Positions 52,691 to 63,276 of a stretch of DNA of 64,000 nt are shown piece after piece (position 1 is the first letter of the stretch; each line of letters begins with the position of its first letter). The position numbers and the translations under genes were made by a program. Under the pieces are notes generated by a model. It had not been told where the DNA came from. It did no database searches and saw nothing but the letters and a program-made list of their open reading frames with translations. Origin of the DNA: Stenocarpella maydis. Lineage: Eukaryota; Ascomycota; Sordariomycetes; Diaporthales; Diaporthaceae. The stretch is from positions 62,001-126,000 of the forward strand of contig NQMI01000025.1 in assembly GCA_002270565.1 (NCBI GenBank), read 5' to 3'.

Positions 52691-54631
52691 TTACTTCTTG
52701 CCCATCTTCTCCAAGTATGCCTGTACATCGATCTCCTTGAGCAGATTTGCTTTTTCGTGGACTTGTTGCTCTATATCAAGCTGGTATCTCTTCATCTTGT
52801 CGTGCAGTTCAGGCATGAACGCCCCCAGGAAGCGGATGGCCAGTAATGCCGCGTTTGTGGAGTTGTTGATCGCCACCGTTGCGGTGGGAACGCCCCTCTG
52901 AAGTCACGGTTAGCAGGCTGGCAACAGGGAAAACAGGATAGAAGGTGGCCGGCCACAGGGAGAGAGGGGGAAGAGAGAGAGAGAAACACGTACGGGCATC
53001 TGAACAATACTAAGAAGACTGTCCAGGCCATCGAGGTGCGTCGCCTTGACAGGCACGCCAATGACTGGCAGGGGGGTGTACGCCGCGATCATGCCCGGCA
53101 GGTGGGCAGCCCCTCCCGCAGCGGCGATGATGACCTTGATGCCCTTCGACGCAGCCTCGGTGGCCACCTCGGCCATCTTGCCCGGTGTCCGGTGCGCAGA
53201 GGTGATGTCTACCGTCCAGGGGACGCCGAACTGGTCCAGGATGTCGATGCCGGCCTTGAGCACAGGCAGGTCCGAGTCGGAGCCCATGGTGACCAGGACC
53301 AGCGGCTCCTTTGCTGGCGACTTGGCCGCCTCCGCCGGCCGGAGGGCCTTGCTGGACGCCTGCAGGCGCTCCTGCCGGATCTCGTCGGCGGTCTGGACCA
53401 GGGGCTGGGCGAACTTCTCCAGCTCCCCGATGGAGCAGGACCCGGTGATGGTGATGTGGCCGATCTTTCGGCTCGGCTTGGACTCCTTGCCGTAAAGGTG
53501 TGGGTACACGGCCTTGCCCTTGCCGTGCAGGTTCTCGGCTTGCTCGACGAGCCTGTGGTGGGAATCGGGGTTGGCGCCGCCGATGATGTTGATCATGATA
53601 CTTGATGACACCTGGGGCTCCAGGACCTCTGGGAACGGCTTGTCCAGGATCGAGTAGAGCTGTGCCTTGTACTGTGACATGTGTGGCACGGCCTCGATGG
53701 TGTAGTGGCCTGAGTTGTGTGGCCGGGGAGCGATCCTTGTATGGTGTCAGCAGATCGGGCATGGATGTGCAAGGTGTCGAGCTTCGGGGGGCTCATCCCA
53801 AGGGACTCACTCGTTAACCAGAATCTTGCCCTCCCTGGTCAGGAACATCTCCACGGCGAAGACGCCCCTCCCCCACAGCTTCTCGACCACATCGCAGGCG
53901 ACCTTCTGTGCCCGCTCGCAGATCGGCGCAGGGACAGTCCGAGGCGGCATGAAGACCTTTGAGCAGATATTGTCCTCGTGTATCGTCTCGACTACTGGGT
54001 AGGGTATGACGCGTTTTGTCTTTCCCTGGGAATCCTCCGTCCGGACGACCATGGCGGCGAGCTCCAGCTCGAAGGGAACCCACTTCTCGGCGTAGCAAGA
54101 GAGGGTGCCGAACTCCTCGAGTGCCTGGTCGATGTCCTTCTCGTTCGAAATCTTAAAGTTGCCCCTGCCGTCGTAGGAGCCCTTCCTGGCCTTCAGCATG
54201 AAGGGGAACCCGAATACCTGGGACGCCTGCTGCAGCGATGCGGGCATGGTGGCGCCGACCTCGATGGCCATCTGCGCGGCTATGGGGAGGCCCTCGTTGC
54301 GCAGGTGCTCCTTCTGAGCAAACTTGTCCTGGATCAGCCGGAGCGTCCTCCAGGACGGGTGCACGGCAACTTTGCCCTGTGCGTCGATCTCCTCGAGGAC
54401 CTCGGTCTCGATGTGCTCGATCTCGACCGTCAGGACGTCTGTCTTGGCCGCCAGCTCACGGATTTTGGAGGCGTCCTTGAACGAGCCGGCCACATGCTTG
54501 CTGTTGCTGTTGACCTGCTTGGCCGGGGAGTTCTTCTCGTCCAGGATGGCTATTTCGATGTCGAGCGGAGACGCTGCCTCGCACAGCATACGGCCCAGTT
54601 GGCCGCCGCCTAGGAGACCAATGACAGTCAT
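52691..54631 (-). CDS. ade2: Phosphoribosylaminoimidazole carboxylase (AIR carboxylase)
   Basis: Exons 53811-54631, 52994-53735 and 52691-52897 give 589 residues. The N-terminal PurK-like ATP-grasp domain starts [16 protein letters not shown] and includes [15 protein letters not shown] and GVFAVEMFL; the C-terminal PurE-like domain starts at about residue 415 ([14 protein letters not shown]) with [11 protein letters not shown] and [11 protein letters not shown]. This bifunctional fungal enzyme carboxylates 5-aminoimidazole ribotide in purine synthesis; loss gives red adenine auxotrophs. All key motifs are intact. Intron 2 contains a GA microsatellite (about 52957-52985). Confidence 0.97.
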
Positions 54632-55302
54632 CTTTGGTCGTGATGATGTATGGATGATATCCTATCGAGGGTTTTTGCGACAAATTTGGGACAACTGAAA
54701 CACTGCGACAAGAGAAATGATTGGCTAGGCGAAAGACGTCAATTTCCTGTCCGAAGCACCTGAGAAATACAGACACGGTTTACAGCCAGTAGGAAACGCG
54801 TGAAGAAATATTCACAGGGTCCGGTCCGTTTTGATGGCTCACATGAATCAACGATGACTGAATTTGGGAAAGGGTGGGTCCTTTTGCAGGGCCTGAGCCA
54901 ACCAAAGAATGGCATTTCACGGCTTTCTATGCCCAGCGCCATTGAGAATCACTGGGGTTTAACGTCACTCAGTCCGGGACGACACTTGATAACTTCATTG
55001 GGGAGAGCGCACACGAATAGATATCTCGCCAGGCAGGGCCTTGGGTATTTGGCTCAGGATCTAGTGTGGTTATGACATGACCTTGTCTTCCTGATTTTCA
55101 ATTAGCGTGCCTGGAAGCATGAGTTGCCGACCCTTCAATTTTTCACTCTTTGGAGCGCTAAAGGCACGGTGAGGCTCACAACGACTGGCCACACTCGGGC
55201 AGTGGACGACGAGCCGCTATACTTGGACGAGCGTACCATACCTTCAGCACTGTAAACATTTACGGACACGGAGGCTGCTTCGGAATAAAGATCACCACCA
55301 GG
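54632..55302. other. Divergent promoter region (ADE2 / DUS4)
   Basis: Shared upstream region. ACGCGT occurs at 54796-54801, but neither neighbour is a classic S-phase gene. No other gene. Confidence 0.5.
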
Positions 55303-56747
55303 ATGGGTTCTCAAGGCGAGCAAGGCGAGCAATCGCCCCTGCAACTAGAACAGTAAGTTCATTCTCATATTCGCCGCAGAGATCGTCACCCACTAATTAT
55401 GTTTCTCTCCTAGTCCTCTTAAAATCTTCGACATGGCCAACAAACAAGGCAGGCTGCTCTACGCTTGCGCACCCATGGTTAGGTACAGCAAGCTTGCCTT
55501 CCGGCAGACAGTGCACGCATACGGGACGGATCTATGCTGGACTCCCATGATCCTTGCGAAGGAGTTCAACCGCAGCTTCATAGCTCGGGACAGCGGTGAG
55601 CACCCTGAGTTCCCAACAGTTGTATCTAGTTCGGCCGGGAAACGGGGCCCACGGCTGACCTGTGCAGACTTCACCATATCGACAGCGGGGCCTACGGTGC
55701 CCACGATAGTCCAGTTCGGCGCAAACTCACCCTTGGAAGTATCCCGGGCCGCGTCTTTGGTTGCCCCATATGTGAATGGTGTCGACCTCAACTGCGGCTG
55801 CCCCCAGTCATGGGCCTGCGCGGAGACCCTCGGCGCTGCCTTGATGGAGCAGCGGGAGCTGGTAAGGGACATGGTGGTCGAGACACGGCAAAAGCTGAGG
55901 GATGAAGGCTGGGCTGTTGGCAAGGAGAGAGACATCGACGACCCAAGGGGCCGGAGCGTGAGCGTGAAGATAAGGGTACATAAAGACCTCAGGTGAGTTT
56001 CCGCACATCGGCGCCAGCGCCATCTGATATCAGCCCGGGCTGGACGCGCACTGAGGCTTGACCTAGGAGAACCATGGACTTCATAGAGACAGTAATAGGC
56101 AACCCCCAGGACCGCAACATCGACTTCCTCACCATCCACCCGCGCACCCGGAGCACGCCGTCGACGACGCCCATAAACCTCGAGGCACTAGAGATCCTCA
56201 CCAGCAAGTACGGCCACCAGCTGCCCATCCTCGTGTCCGGCGACGTCTTCTCCATGGGCTCCCTGCCGTACGCAGCATCACCGCTCCTCTCGCCTCCGGC
56301 GGCGGAGGAGGGCTGCAGCACGAAGCCGCACCTGCCCAAGTTGGCCGGCCTCATGTCCGCCCGGGCCCTCCTCGCCAATCCGGCGCTCTTCGCCGGCTAC
56401 GAGGCTTGCCCCTGGGAGGCTGTAGAGCTCTTCATGAACAAGGTCGTGAGGGCGCCGCTGCCGCTGAAGCTAGTTCAGCACCACTGTACGTTCCACCTAT
56501 TCCACCCTGTCCCGTTACGCCCGGAGGTCGGCTTACTGCTGGACACATTATACTGATCCAAGACATAGTGGGTGAGATGTGCGGGCCGGGCTACGGCCCC
56601 GATAAGAGCTCGTTGCTCAGCAAGAAGGAGAGGATGGAGATGTACAATTGCGGAAATATGTGCGATCTGATTGACTTCTTGGACGAGAAGATGGAAAGCA
56701 GAGGCAGGAAAGAGGGCCTGAGAAGGAACAAATCACTATCGAAATAA
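55303..56747 (+). CDS. dus4: tRNA-dihydrouridine synthase, DUS4-like
   Basis: Exons 55303-55352, 55414-55992, 56067-56485 and 56569-56747 give 408 residues. FMN-binding TIM-barrel motifs: ACAPMVRYSKLAFR near the N-terminus, VQFGANSP, VDLNCGCPQ with the catalytic Cys, VSVKIRVHKD, FLTIHPRTR and LVSGDVF, then MSARALLANPALFAGY. DUS enzymes reduce uridine in the tRNA D-loop; DUS4 modifies U20a/U20b in yeast. The barrel's GDVFSM…GLMSARAL segment holds an extra loop of about 20 residues (Ala/Pro/Glu-rich) where most relatives are short. The C-terminus is basic. A 226-codon antisense frame over exon 2 is a shadow. Confidence 0.92.
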
Positions 56748-57137
56748 GCAAAATATAAGTTTCCAAGTCTCAATGGTAATGAATTCGGTTGCCCTGCCCT
56801 ACCGGAGCACGCTTTATCGGCATGCCTGTCATCCTGGGATATCGCAGTCTATCAATCCTGGCTGACGAGCCACAAGCTTCGCCTGCTACGCCGAGAACCC
56901 CCTTGTGTACTTGAAAAGGGGACCCGCGGCCTTCGCACATTACCCCTTGATGCCCGCACGCCCTGTCCCTCAAATCTCTCAGATAATATGTGCTGATGCG
57001 TCACATGCAAGTCTCAAAGGACCCATTGCTTAGCTCAACGGATCCGCCCGTGACAGGTGCCTCATCTCCCCGAGATATCACTCCTTACTCCGTCGGAGAC
57101 GCTCCACCAGCCTCCCAGGCACTGTCCCTGTGGAATC
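56748..57137. other. Convergent 3' intergenic region (DUS4 / cyclin)
   Basis: Presumed 3' flanks; nothing recognised. Confidence 0.5.
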
Positions 57138-58636
57138 CTAGCCTGGAACTTCTCCTTCGTCCTCATCGGACAGTCGGGCTCGCTTAGTCTCTCGCTCCAC
57201 CTCGTCCAAATCTACCTCTGGAGTCTTTCGTTTCGAGCCTGGCGATTCCAGGCCGTTGCTGAAACCATTGGTTTTCCGATCTGCTGAGTGAGTATCGACG
57301 TCGTTGGCCGCAATTTTGAGAGTCGCATCAGAGTCGCCCTTTTGTTGCGATGCTGCCGTCTCGTTCTCCCCATTCTCCCCACTCTCCTTTCTTGTATCGG
57401 CATTGACAGTAGCATCATCCTCTCGATCCGGCCTGCCTTGATATCGCGCACGTGGACTTTGTGTTCCACGATCAGTTCCTATAGGTGTGCCAGTGTGACT
57501 CGATCCAGCCTCTGTCTGGCTAGGAAGCTCGCGTCCTCGCCTGGTGTTCTCAAGGCTGAAGATAGGAGATCCTTGATAACGGGAGTCCGACTTCCTAAGA
57601 GGGTTCTCCAAGTAGAAGTCCATGACCACACTGATGGCTGATTGCGTGAGTGCCTCGTCGCCGTTTAGGACGCGCCACCAGGGTTCGCCGTCCCTTCCAT
57701 CCTCAATCTTCGTATCCAGCGAGACCGTCGCGAAGAATATGGCGCTGATGGCGATCGCGCTGGCGTTCATGAGCAGTGGAAGGACCGTGAGAGCCGAATC
57801 GCAGCAGAATGCCCAAGCAGCATCTCTAATGCGCTTGTTGTGGAGCATCTCGAGCTGTGTCAGGCATTCGTAAAGTCGCTGGTACGGGTTGTCCACCATC
57901 AAGTCGAAAGTCAGCATCTCCAGCATCAGTTCCTCGTGCATCAAAATGCTGTCTCGCCACTTCCAGTATTCTTTACTCTGCTCATCAACGATGAGTCTCG
58001 GGTTTTTCTGAGCAACTTTGACCACGGCGTAGATGATATCCTTTGTTTTTCGGCAGTTTTCTTCGGTTTTGTTGGCCAGAAACAATGCCGTCGCAGCTAT
58101 GTTCTGCTCCGGCGAGGGGTGTCAGCATTCTTGTCAACTGTCCGAGTAACCTACGGCATGTTTGCGACGGGGGAACTAACGTAATGATGTATCCCGCCCT
58201 TTTCCTCCGCCATACTGCAGCGCATGTAGAACCGATGGAAGAAGACGGCAGCAACCCATAATGTAGTTTGCGGCAACTCAACCATCGCTCCAGCCTGGTA
58301 GATGAAGTTGACACCCTTCGCTCTTCTCAGTCTCTCGTCCGCCGGCAGCAGGCCATCGACTATGCTCGGCGAGCTGAGAGCCTCATCCGGGGTGAAGTAC
58401 CATTGGTTTGCGCGGGCTCGGGGTGTGGTCGGCGAGGGGTGCGCTGGAGACGGTGCGCCTCGTCGGGATTGCGGCGGGAGGGAGGATGTGCGTGAGGAAT
58501 GAGCCGGGGGTGATGGAACTGCCGGGGGGACGTCGCGTTGCTTAGACGGAGATCTGGACGGGCGGGGGGGCTTCGGGGGCAGAGAGGGAGGCTGGTAGCC
58601 CTCGCGGGGTGGTCGATATCTGTCGATGCTGGCCAT
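57138..58636 (-). CDS. Transcription-type cyclin (Pch1/Bur2/cyclin K-T like)
   Basis: Exons 58181-58636 and 57138-58103 give 473 residues. A Pro/Ser/Arg-rich N-terminus (~75 residues) precedes the cyclin box: NQWYFTPDEAL, RRAKGVNFIYQAGAMVELPQTTLWVAAVFFHRFYMR and then NIAATALFLANKTEE after the intron; the second fold runs through WRDSILMHEELMLEMLTFDL and AISAIFFATVSL. The WYFTPxE start and KTEE helix are typical of C/K/T cyclins that activate CDK9-type kinases phosphorylating the RNA polymerase II tail. The C-terminal 170 residues are charged and disordered, with a basic candidate nuclear signal (GSKRKTPE). Which member (Pch1, Bur2 or cyclin L/K) is uncertain. Confidence 0.85.
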
Positions 58637-59034
58637 CGCGACTTAGATCATGAAGAGAAGCGATTCTGGATCCTCACGCTGGTGGCGATGGGTGCGGGCG
58701 GCGGTCGTTGGTGAGTGGGTGGGAAGAAGGATTAAATAGCCATGGGAATTAAATTGGGGATGGAGTGGGAAAGGGCTCAACAGCTGATGGATGATGAAGG
58801 ACGGGAAGTTGAAGTTGGTCGCTGCAATCGCCCTTATCGGCCAGGTTCCATGCGGGCCTGAATAGCGGGTCCCATTGTCAAATATTCAAGCAACGGCAGG
58901 CAACTCAGTACGTACTGAAATACGACGCAGCCAGCGGGACAATAGCTCCAAAGTCAACCTTCAATAGTAGCCTTCCCACCCCAACCTCAATACGCAGCGC
59001 TCCTATTGTTTGTTGCACACAGCATCCCGTCAAG
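58637..59034. other. Divergent promoter region (cyclin / PRP4)
   Basis: About 400 bp shared upstream DNA; no motif stands out. Confidence 0.5.
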
Positions 59035-60729
59035 ATGATGCACCCTTCGCGACAAGCTTTTGTGGAGGATTATCCCATGGATGAGGTAAGCCAACCCGAC
59101 CTCAGCTTTCCAATGGTTTCTGCATTTGCTCAAAACAATGAAACAGCGCTCGGCTCGACTGACTGGTGTGCCTCCACGCAGGATAGGGGAGGGCTGACCC
59201 TTGACCAAGTTCGTGAGTACATCGGGCGATCCAGGCCACAAGTAGTGTCGGAGCTGACAAAAGGTGCAGCAAACGACTATAATTATGACCTCGGCACGGG
59301 CGAGAATGCATCGGCGCTGCTGTCACAGTTCGAGCGCAAGCGCATGGCGGCGCGTCTTGCCGTACCGACCAACGATGAAGCGATCAAGGCCATGCTTCGC
59401 GAGAGAGGGCTTCCCATCACCCTTTTCGGCGAGAACAACCCTGCCGACCGCCGCGAGAGGCTGAGGGAAACGTTGGCTGATGAGGCAGAGCGAGCCAAGG
59501 CTCAAGGCCAGGAGGGAGTTGACGTCGAGATGGACGACGCCGCGGATGAGGCAGAGGACGAGGAGCAGGAGGAAGAATACTACACGCGAGGAAATGACGA
59601 CTTGTTGCAATCCCGGGTCGAGATCGCCAAGTACTCACTGCCAAGAGCGAAACGACGGGTTCAGTTCCAACGGCAGGAGGCCAAAATACCCTTGCGAACG
59701 CACGTCAAGCACCGGAAGCAAATCAGAGAGCGGCTGCAAGACTTCGAGCTGCAAAGCTCGCAGGTTGGAGGACAAAGATATCTGAGCGTTGTCAGGCTGG
59801 CACCGCAGGGCCAGCTGTGCGCGACGGGTGACTGGGGAGGCAGCTTGAAGGTTGTCTCGACGCCTGATCTGGAAGTGAAGAAGACGCTGAGGGGCCACAC
59901 GTCGAAAATCGGTGGGATCGACTGGCTTCCTGGGCTCGCACCCCTAGAGAGTGACACGGCCCAGCTAGCATCATCATCAGCAGAGGGCGCTGTTCACCTG
60001 TGGTCACTCCAAAGAGATACCCCCCTTTCTACGCTATCTCAATCCGGTGGAACAAAGGTCAACAAGATCGGATTCCATCCGTCGGGCCGCTATCTTGCTA
60101 CAGCATGCGAAGACACGACTTGGAAACTCTACGACGTGGCAACCGGCAGCGAGCTCTTGTCCCAGGAGGGACATTCGAGGGCGGTCATGACGGTGAGCTT
60201 CCAGTCTGAGGGAGCACTGGTGGTGACAGCTGGGATGGACAGCATTGGCAGAGTCTGGGACCTCCGGAGTGGCCGCACCATCATGCTCTGCGAGGGCCAC
60301 ATCCAACCCATAACAAGCTCGAGCTGGATAGACGGGCATCGGATATTATCGGCCTCTCTAGACGGCTTCGTGAAGGTATGGGACGTGCGCAAGGTCTCGC
60401 AGGGTGGCAATCTCGCCGGCAACACGTCGGGGGTGACGGATGTGCGTGTGTTCAGGGGTCTTGATGACGCTGTGGAGGGCGAGGCGCCTGGACAGGACGA
60501 AAAGGGGGCGCAGATACCAAAGAAGTCTGCGACATTCTTTGCGAGCTGCGGCTTCGACCGGAAGATCAATGTCTACTCGATGGATGACTATTCCCTCATC
60601 AGCTCGCTCGAGTCGCACACGGCGCCAGTGAGCTCGGTTGACATTTCGAGGGACGGGAGATGGATTGTGTCTGGCAGCCACGACAGGACAATCAAGCTAT
60701 GGGCTCGCAACGAGATGGAGCCGTTGTAG
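59035..60729 (+). CDS. prp4: U4/U6 snRNP protein PRP4, WD40 repeats
   Basis: Exons 59035-59085 and 59182-60729 give 532 residues. After a short N-terminus comes GGLTLDQVREYI, then the SFM motif region (VPTNDEAIKAMLRERGLPITLFGE, positions ~90-115), an acidic stretch and seven WD40 repeats with GHTSKIGGIDW, SRAVMTVSF, GHIQPIT and SHTAPVSSVDIS…WARNE. PRP4/PRPF4 is part of the U4/U6·U5 tri-snRNP needed for splicing. The 96-bp intron is stop-free and a multiple of three; the spliced form joins YPMDE to DRGGLTL. Confidence 0.94.
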   Translation: MMHPSRQAFVEDYPMDEVSQPDLSFPMVSAFAQNNETALGSTDWCASTQDRGGLTLDQVREYIGRSRPQVVSELTKGAANDYNYDLGTGENASALLSQFERKRMAARLAVPTNDEAIKAMLRERGLPITLFGENNPADRRERLRETLADEAERAKAQGQEGVDVEMDDAADEAEDEEQEEEYYTRGNDDLLQSRVEIAKYSLPRAKRRVQFQRQEAKIPLRTHVKHRKQIRERLQDFELQSSQVGGQRYLSVVRLAPQGQLCATGDWGGSLKVVSTPDLEVKKTLRGHTSKIGGIDWLPGLAPLESDTAQLASSSAEGAVHLWSLQRDTPLSTLSQSGGTKVNKIGFHPSGRYLATACEDTTWKLYDVATGSELLSQEGHSRAVMTVSFQSEGALVVTAGMDSIGRVWDLRSGRTIMLCEGHIQPITSSSWIDGHRILSASLDGFVKVWDVRKVSQGGNLAGNTSGVTDVRVFRGLDDAVEGEAPGQDEKGAQIPKKSATFFASCGFDRKINVYSMDDYSLISSLESHTAPVSSVDISRDGRWIVSGSHDRTIKLWARNEMEPL

Positions 60730-61827
60730 GGAAGGAAGCCGAGGAAGGAGGGAAGAAGCAGAAGAAAAGATGTAGATACCCAAGACCCAAGGTGACTGAC
60801 AATTCCGCAGTGCCGAGCAATGGCAGATGTTCGGTGACCGGCCACCACATGGTGAGCCCCACGGTTTCAGCTGCTAGTTCCCGTAGGATGTAAATCACCG
60901 GCTACGGTCACGACCAAGTTCCCAGGCCATCGGGAGTGGCCAGCCCTCACCACTGTCGGGCAACATTGTATGAACGGAATGACCGAAAGCCAAAGAAAAA
61001 GAAAGAAAGGACTTGTACAAGACTTGCGCACTTTGTGATCCGGCGCTCTCTTACTCGTGTTCAAACACAGCGGTTTCCAGCCGCTGCCCGCGTGAAGAGA
61101 GTGCCTGACCACAAGCACGGGGTAGGGAGGGTCCGTGACTGGGCCTGGGGGATCAGCGCTAACAGGGTTTGGCATGGTACGTTTTCAGCATTGAAGCGGG
61201 CGGGCCGTGACAAGCCCCACAATGCACTTTGCGAGCCGGTAATTTTAGATTTATTTATGCCTTGCAGCCCTGCCGGCCTCCCTTTCTCCCTTCCAATCTT
61301 TTTTTCTTGATTCCCCATCACTTGTAAAGTGAAAAAAGTCAGCCCACCGGCACTGCCAGAGCAACAACAACCCACTACGGACCAGATCCAACAAACCGCA
61401 AATGCATACCAGTAACGATACGCGCGAGCCCCCGTTTTCCTACTTCCTCAAGTCTCAGATGCGCCTCCAGAGCCATCAGCGTCTTGCCCGAAACGACTTC
61501 AACGGCTCCCGCTGCGACCCCGAGGCACGACGAGGCGCGCCTTGAACGGCCGGGCCCCGCCGAGAGTAACCCAGTACGCGACTGCTGATCGCGGCCTGGT
61601 CCAACAACCAGAATTCCACAAACGAAGAAACGACGCCCAGTAAAGACGCGATCCCACGACCATGATACGCGCAGGCGCACCCGCGGCTACCACCGTAGTC
61701 CGCGGGTTTCAGACACCAGCCGGCTCTGGAGACGACGACTCGGACCATGGGCGAGTGACGCCGCGACTTATCGCCGCCGACAAGGCTGCCACCCCGGGTT
61801 CTGCGCGGCCGCCGCTCCAAGAACCCA
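60730..61827. other. Intergenic region upstream of the AGC kinase
   Basis: 1.1 kb without a supported gene; presumably contains the kinase promoter and leader. A long antisense frame (minus 61476-62222) overlaps the kinase and is a shadow. Confidence 0.5.
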
Positions 61828-63276
61828 ATGATCGACGACGTCGTTAGCGCCAACTGTAGCCCTTCTCTCCGGCCGGTGGCTTCCCCCGCCATGAGCGGCA
61901 TCAGCCTCCTGCGATCCCAGCACATAGACTCGTTCAATCTCGACAGCGCCAGCACCTCGCGCGCGAGCTCTGCCACCCGCAGCAGCAGCCTGCCCAGGAT
62001 CGGATCGCCATTGGCCCGGCCGCGCCGCGGGCGTGATGCGCGGAACGCTGCGAATGGCAGTGATGGAAGTGGGGACGAGACGGCCTCTGAGATCTCAACC
62101 TCGTATGAGATCAACCTGGAGAACGATTTCGTCAGTGCGAGCGCGCCCGACCACGGTTTTGCCGTAGGAAGCCCGATGCTCTTCGAGGACATCGAGAGGG
62201 ACCTTTCGAGCGCGCCGGTCAAGAAAACGGCCGATGACTTCGAGCCCCTGCGATGCCTGGGGAAGGGGTCCTACGGCACGGTCATCCTGGTGAAGCAGCG
62301 CACCACTGGCAGGCTGTACGCGCAGAAGCAGTTCAAGAAGGCCTCGCTCGTCGTGCACAAGAAGCTCGTCGAGCAGACCAAGACGGAGCGCCAGATCCTC
62401 GAGTCGGTCAACAAGCACCCGTTCGTCGTGAAGCTCTACTACGCGTTCCAGGACAGGGAGAAGCTGTACCTCATACTCGAGTACGGCCAGGGCGGAGAGC
62501 TCTTCACGCATCTCGCCGAGGAGCGCATGTTCCCCGAGTCAACTGCAGCCTTTTACCTCGCCGAGATGGTGCTGGCCCTCTCACACCTCCACGACGAGCT
62601 TGGCGTCGTCTACCGTGACCTCAAGCCTGAGAACATCCTCCTTGACGCCGAGGGCCACCTGCTCCTCACGGACTTTGGCCTCTCCAAGGTGGCCACCGAC
62701 GATGCCGCCTGCAGTTCGATGCTGGGCACGGTCGAGTACATGGCGCCCGAGGTGATCAAGGGCGAGAAGTACGGCAAGGCTGTTGACTGGTGGTCGCTCG
62801 GGGCGCTCGCCTACGACCTCATGACGGGCAGCCCGCCGTTCCGCGGGAACAACAACCACAAGATCCAGCAGAACATCCTCAAGCAGAAGCTGATCATGCC
62901 CTATTTCCTCAGCCCGGACGCAAAGGACCTCCTCAACCGCCTGCTCAGGAAGGAGCCGGGGAAGCGCCTGGGGAGCCACATGCCCAAGGACCTGGCCATC
63001 ATCAAGGGCCACCGGTTCTTCCGCAGGATCGACTGGAAGAAGCTGGCCGCCCGCGAGGTGGAGCCGCCCATCCAGCCCATGATCACGGACCCGGAGCTCG
63101 CCGAGAACTTCTCTACCGAGTTCACGGGGCTGAGCCTCAGCCCGCGGACGTCGTTTGCGGAGCCCCTGAGCCCGACGGGGCCCAGCTCGGAGGAGAACCC
63201 CTTTGGCAATTTCAGCTTCACGGCGAGCCACAGCGTGCTGAACTCGCACGGGTTTGGGTGTCTCCAGCGCGCCTGA
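61828..63276 (+). CDS. AGC-family Ser/Thr protein kinase, S6K/Psk1-like
   Basis: Single frame of 482 residues from ATG at 61828; a second ATG at 61891 (MSGISLLRSQ) may be the true start, since the first 21 residues are not typical. The kinase domain starts at about 138: GKGSYGTV loop, Lys in YAQKQF, YRDLKPENILL, DFGLSK, then SSMLGTVEYMAPEV and DWWSLGALAYDLMTGSPPF. The tail has FFRRIDWKKL and PPIQPMITDPELAENFSTEFTG, an AGC turn region, and NPFGNFSFTA as a hydrophobic-motif candidate. S6K-type kinases act downstream of TOR. The PDK1 T-loop site reads S-M-L-G-T in place of the usual T-F-C-G-T, an unusual change. A Ser-rich N-terminus precedes the catalytic core. Confidence 0.88.
   Translation: MIDDVVSANCSPSLRPVASPAMSGISLLRSQHIDSFNLDSASTSRASSATRSSSLPRIGSPLARPRRGRDARNAANGSDGSGDETASEISTSYEINLENDFVSASAPDHGFAVGSPMLFEDIERDLSSAPVKKTADDFEPLRCLGKGSYGTVILVKQRTTGRLYAQKQFKKASLVVHKKLVEQTKTERQILESVNKHPFVVKLYYAFQDREKLYLILEYGQGGELFTHLAEERMFPESTAAFYLAEMVLALSHLHDELGVVYRDLKPENILLDAEGHLLLTDFGLSKVATDDAACSSMLGTVEYMAPEVIKGEKYGKAVDWWSLGALAYDLMTGSPPFRGNNNHKIQQNILKQKLIMPYFLSPDAKDLLNRLLRKEPGKRLGSHMPKDLAIIKGHRFFRRIDWKKLAAREVEPPIQPMITDPELAENFSTEFTGLSLSPRTSFAEPLSPTGPSSEENPFGNFSFTASHSVLNSHGFGCLQRA

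Noticed and set aside
55459..56139. 226-codon minus-strand frame opposite DUS4
   Set aside because: Fully overlaps the conserved DUS4 exons 2-3 in antisense; composition mirrors GC-rich codon bias.
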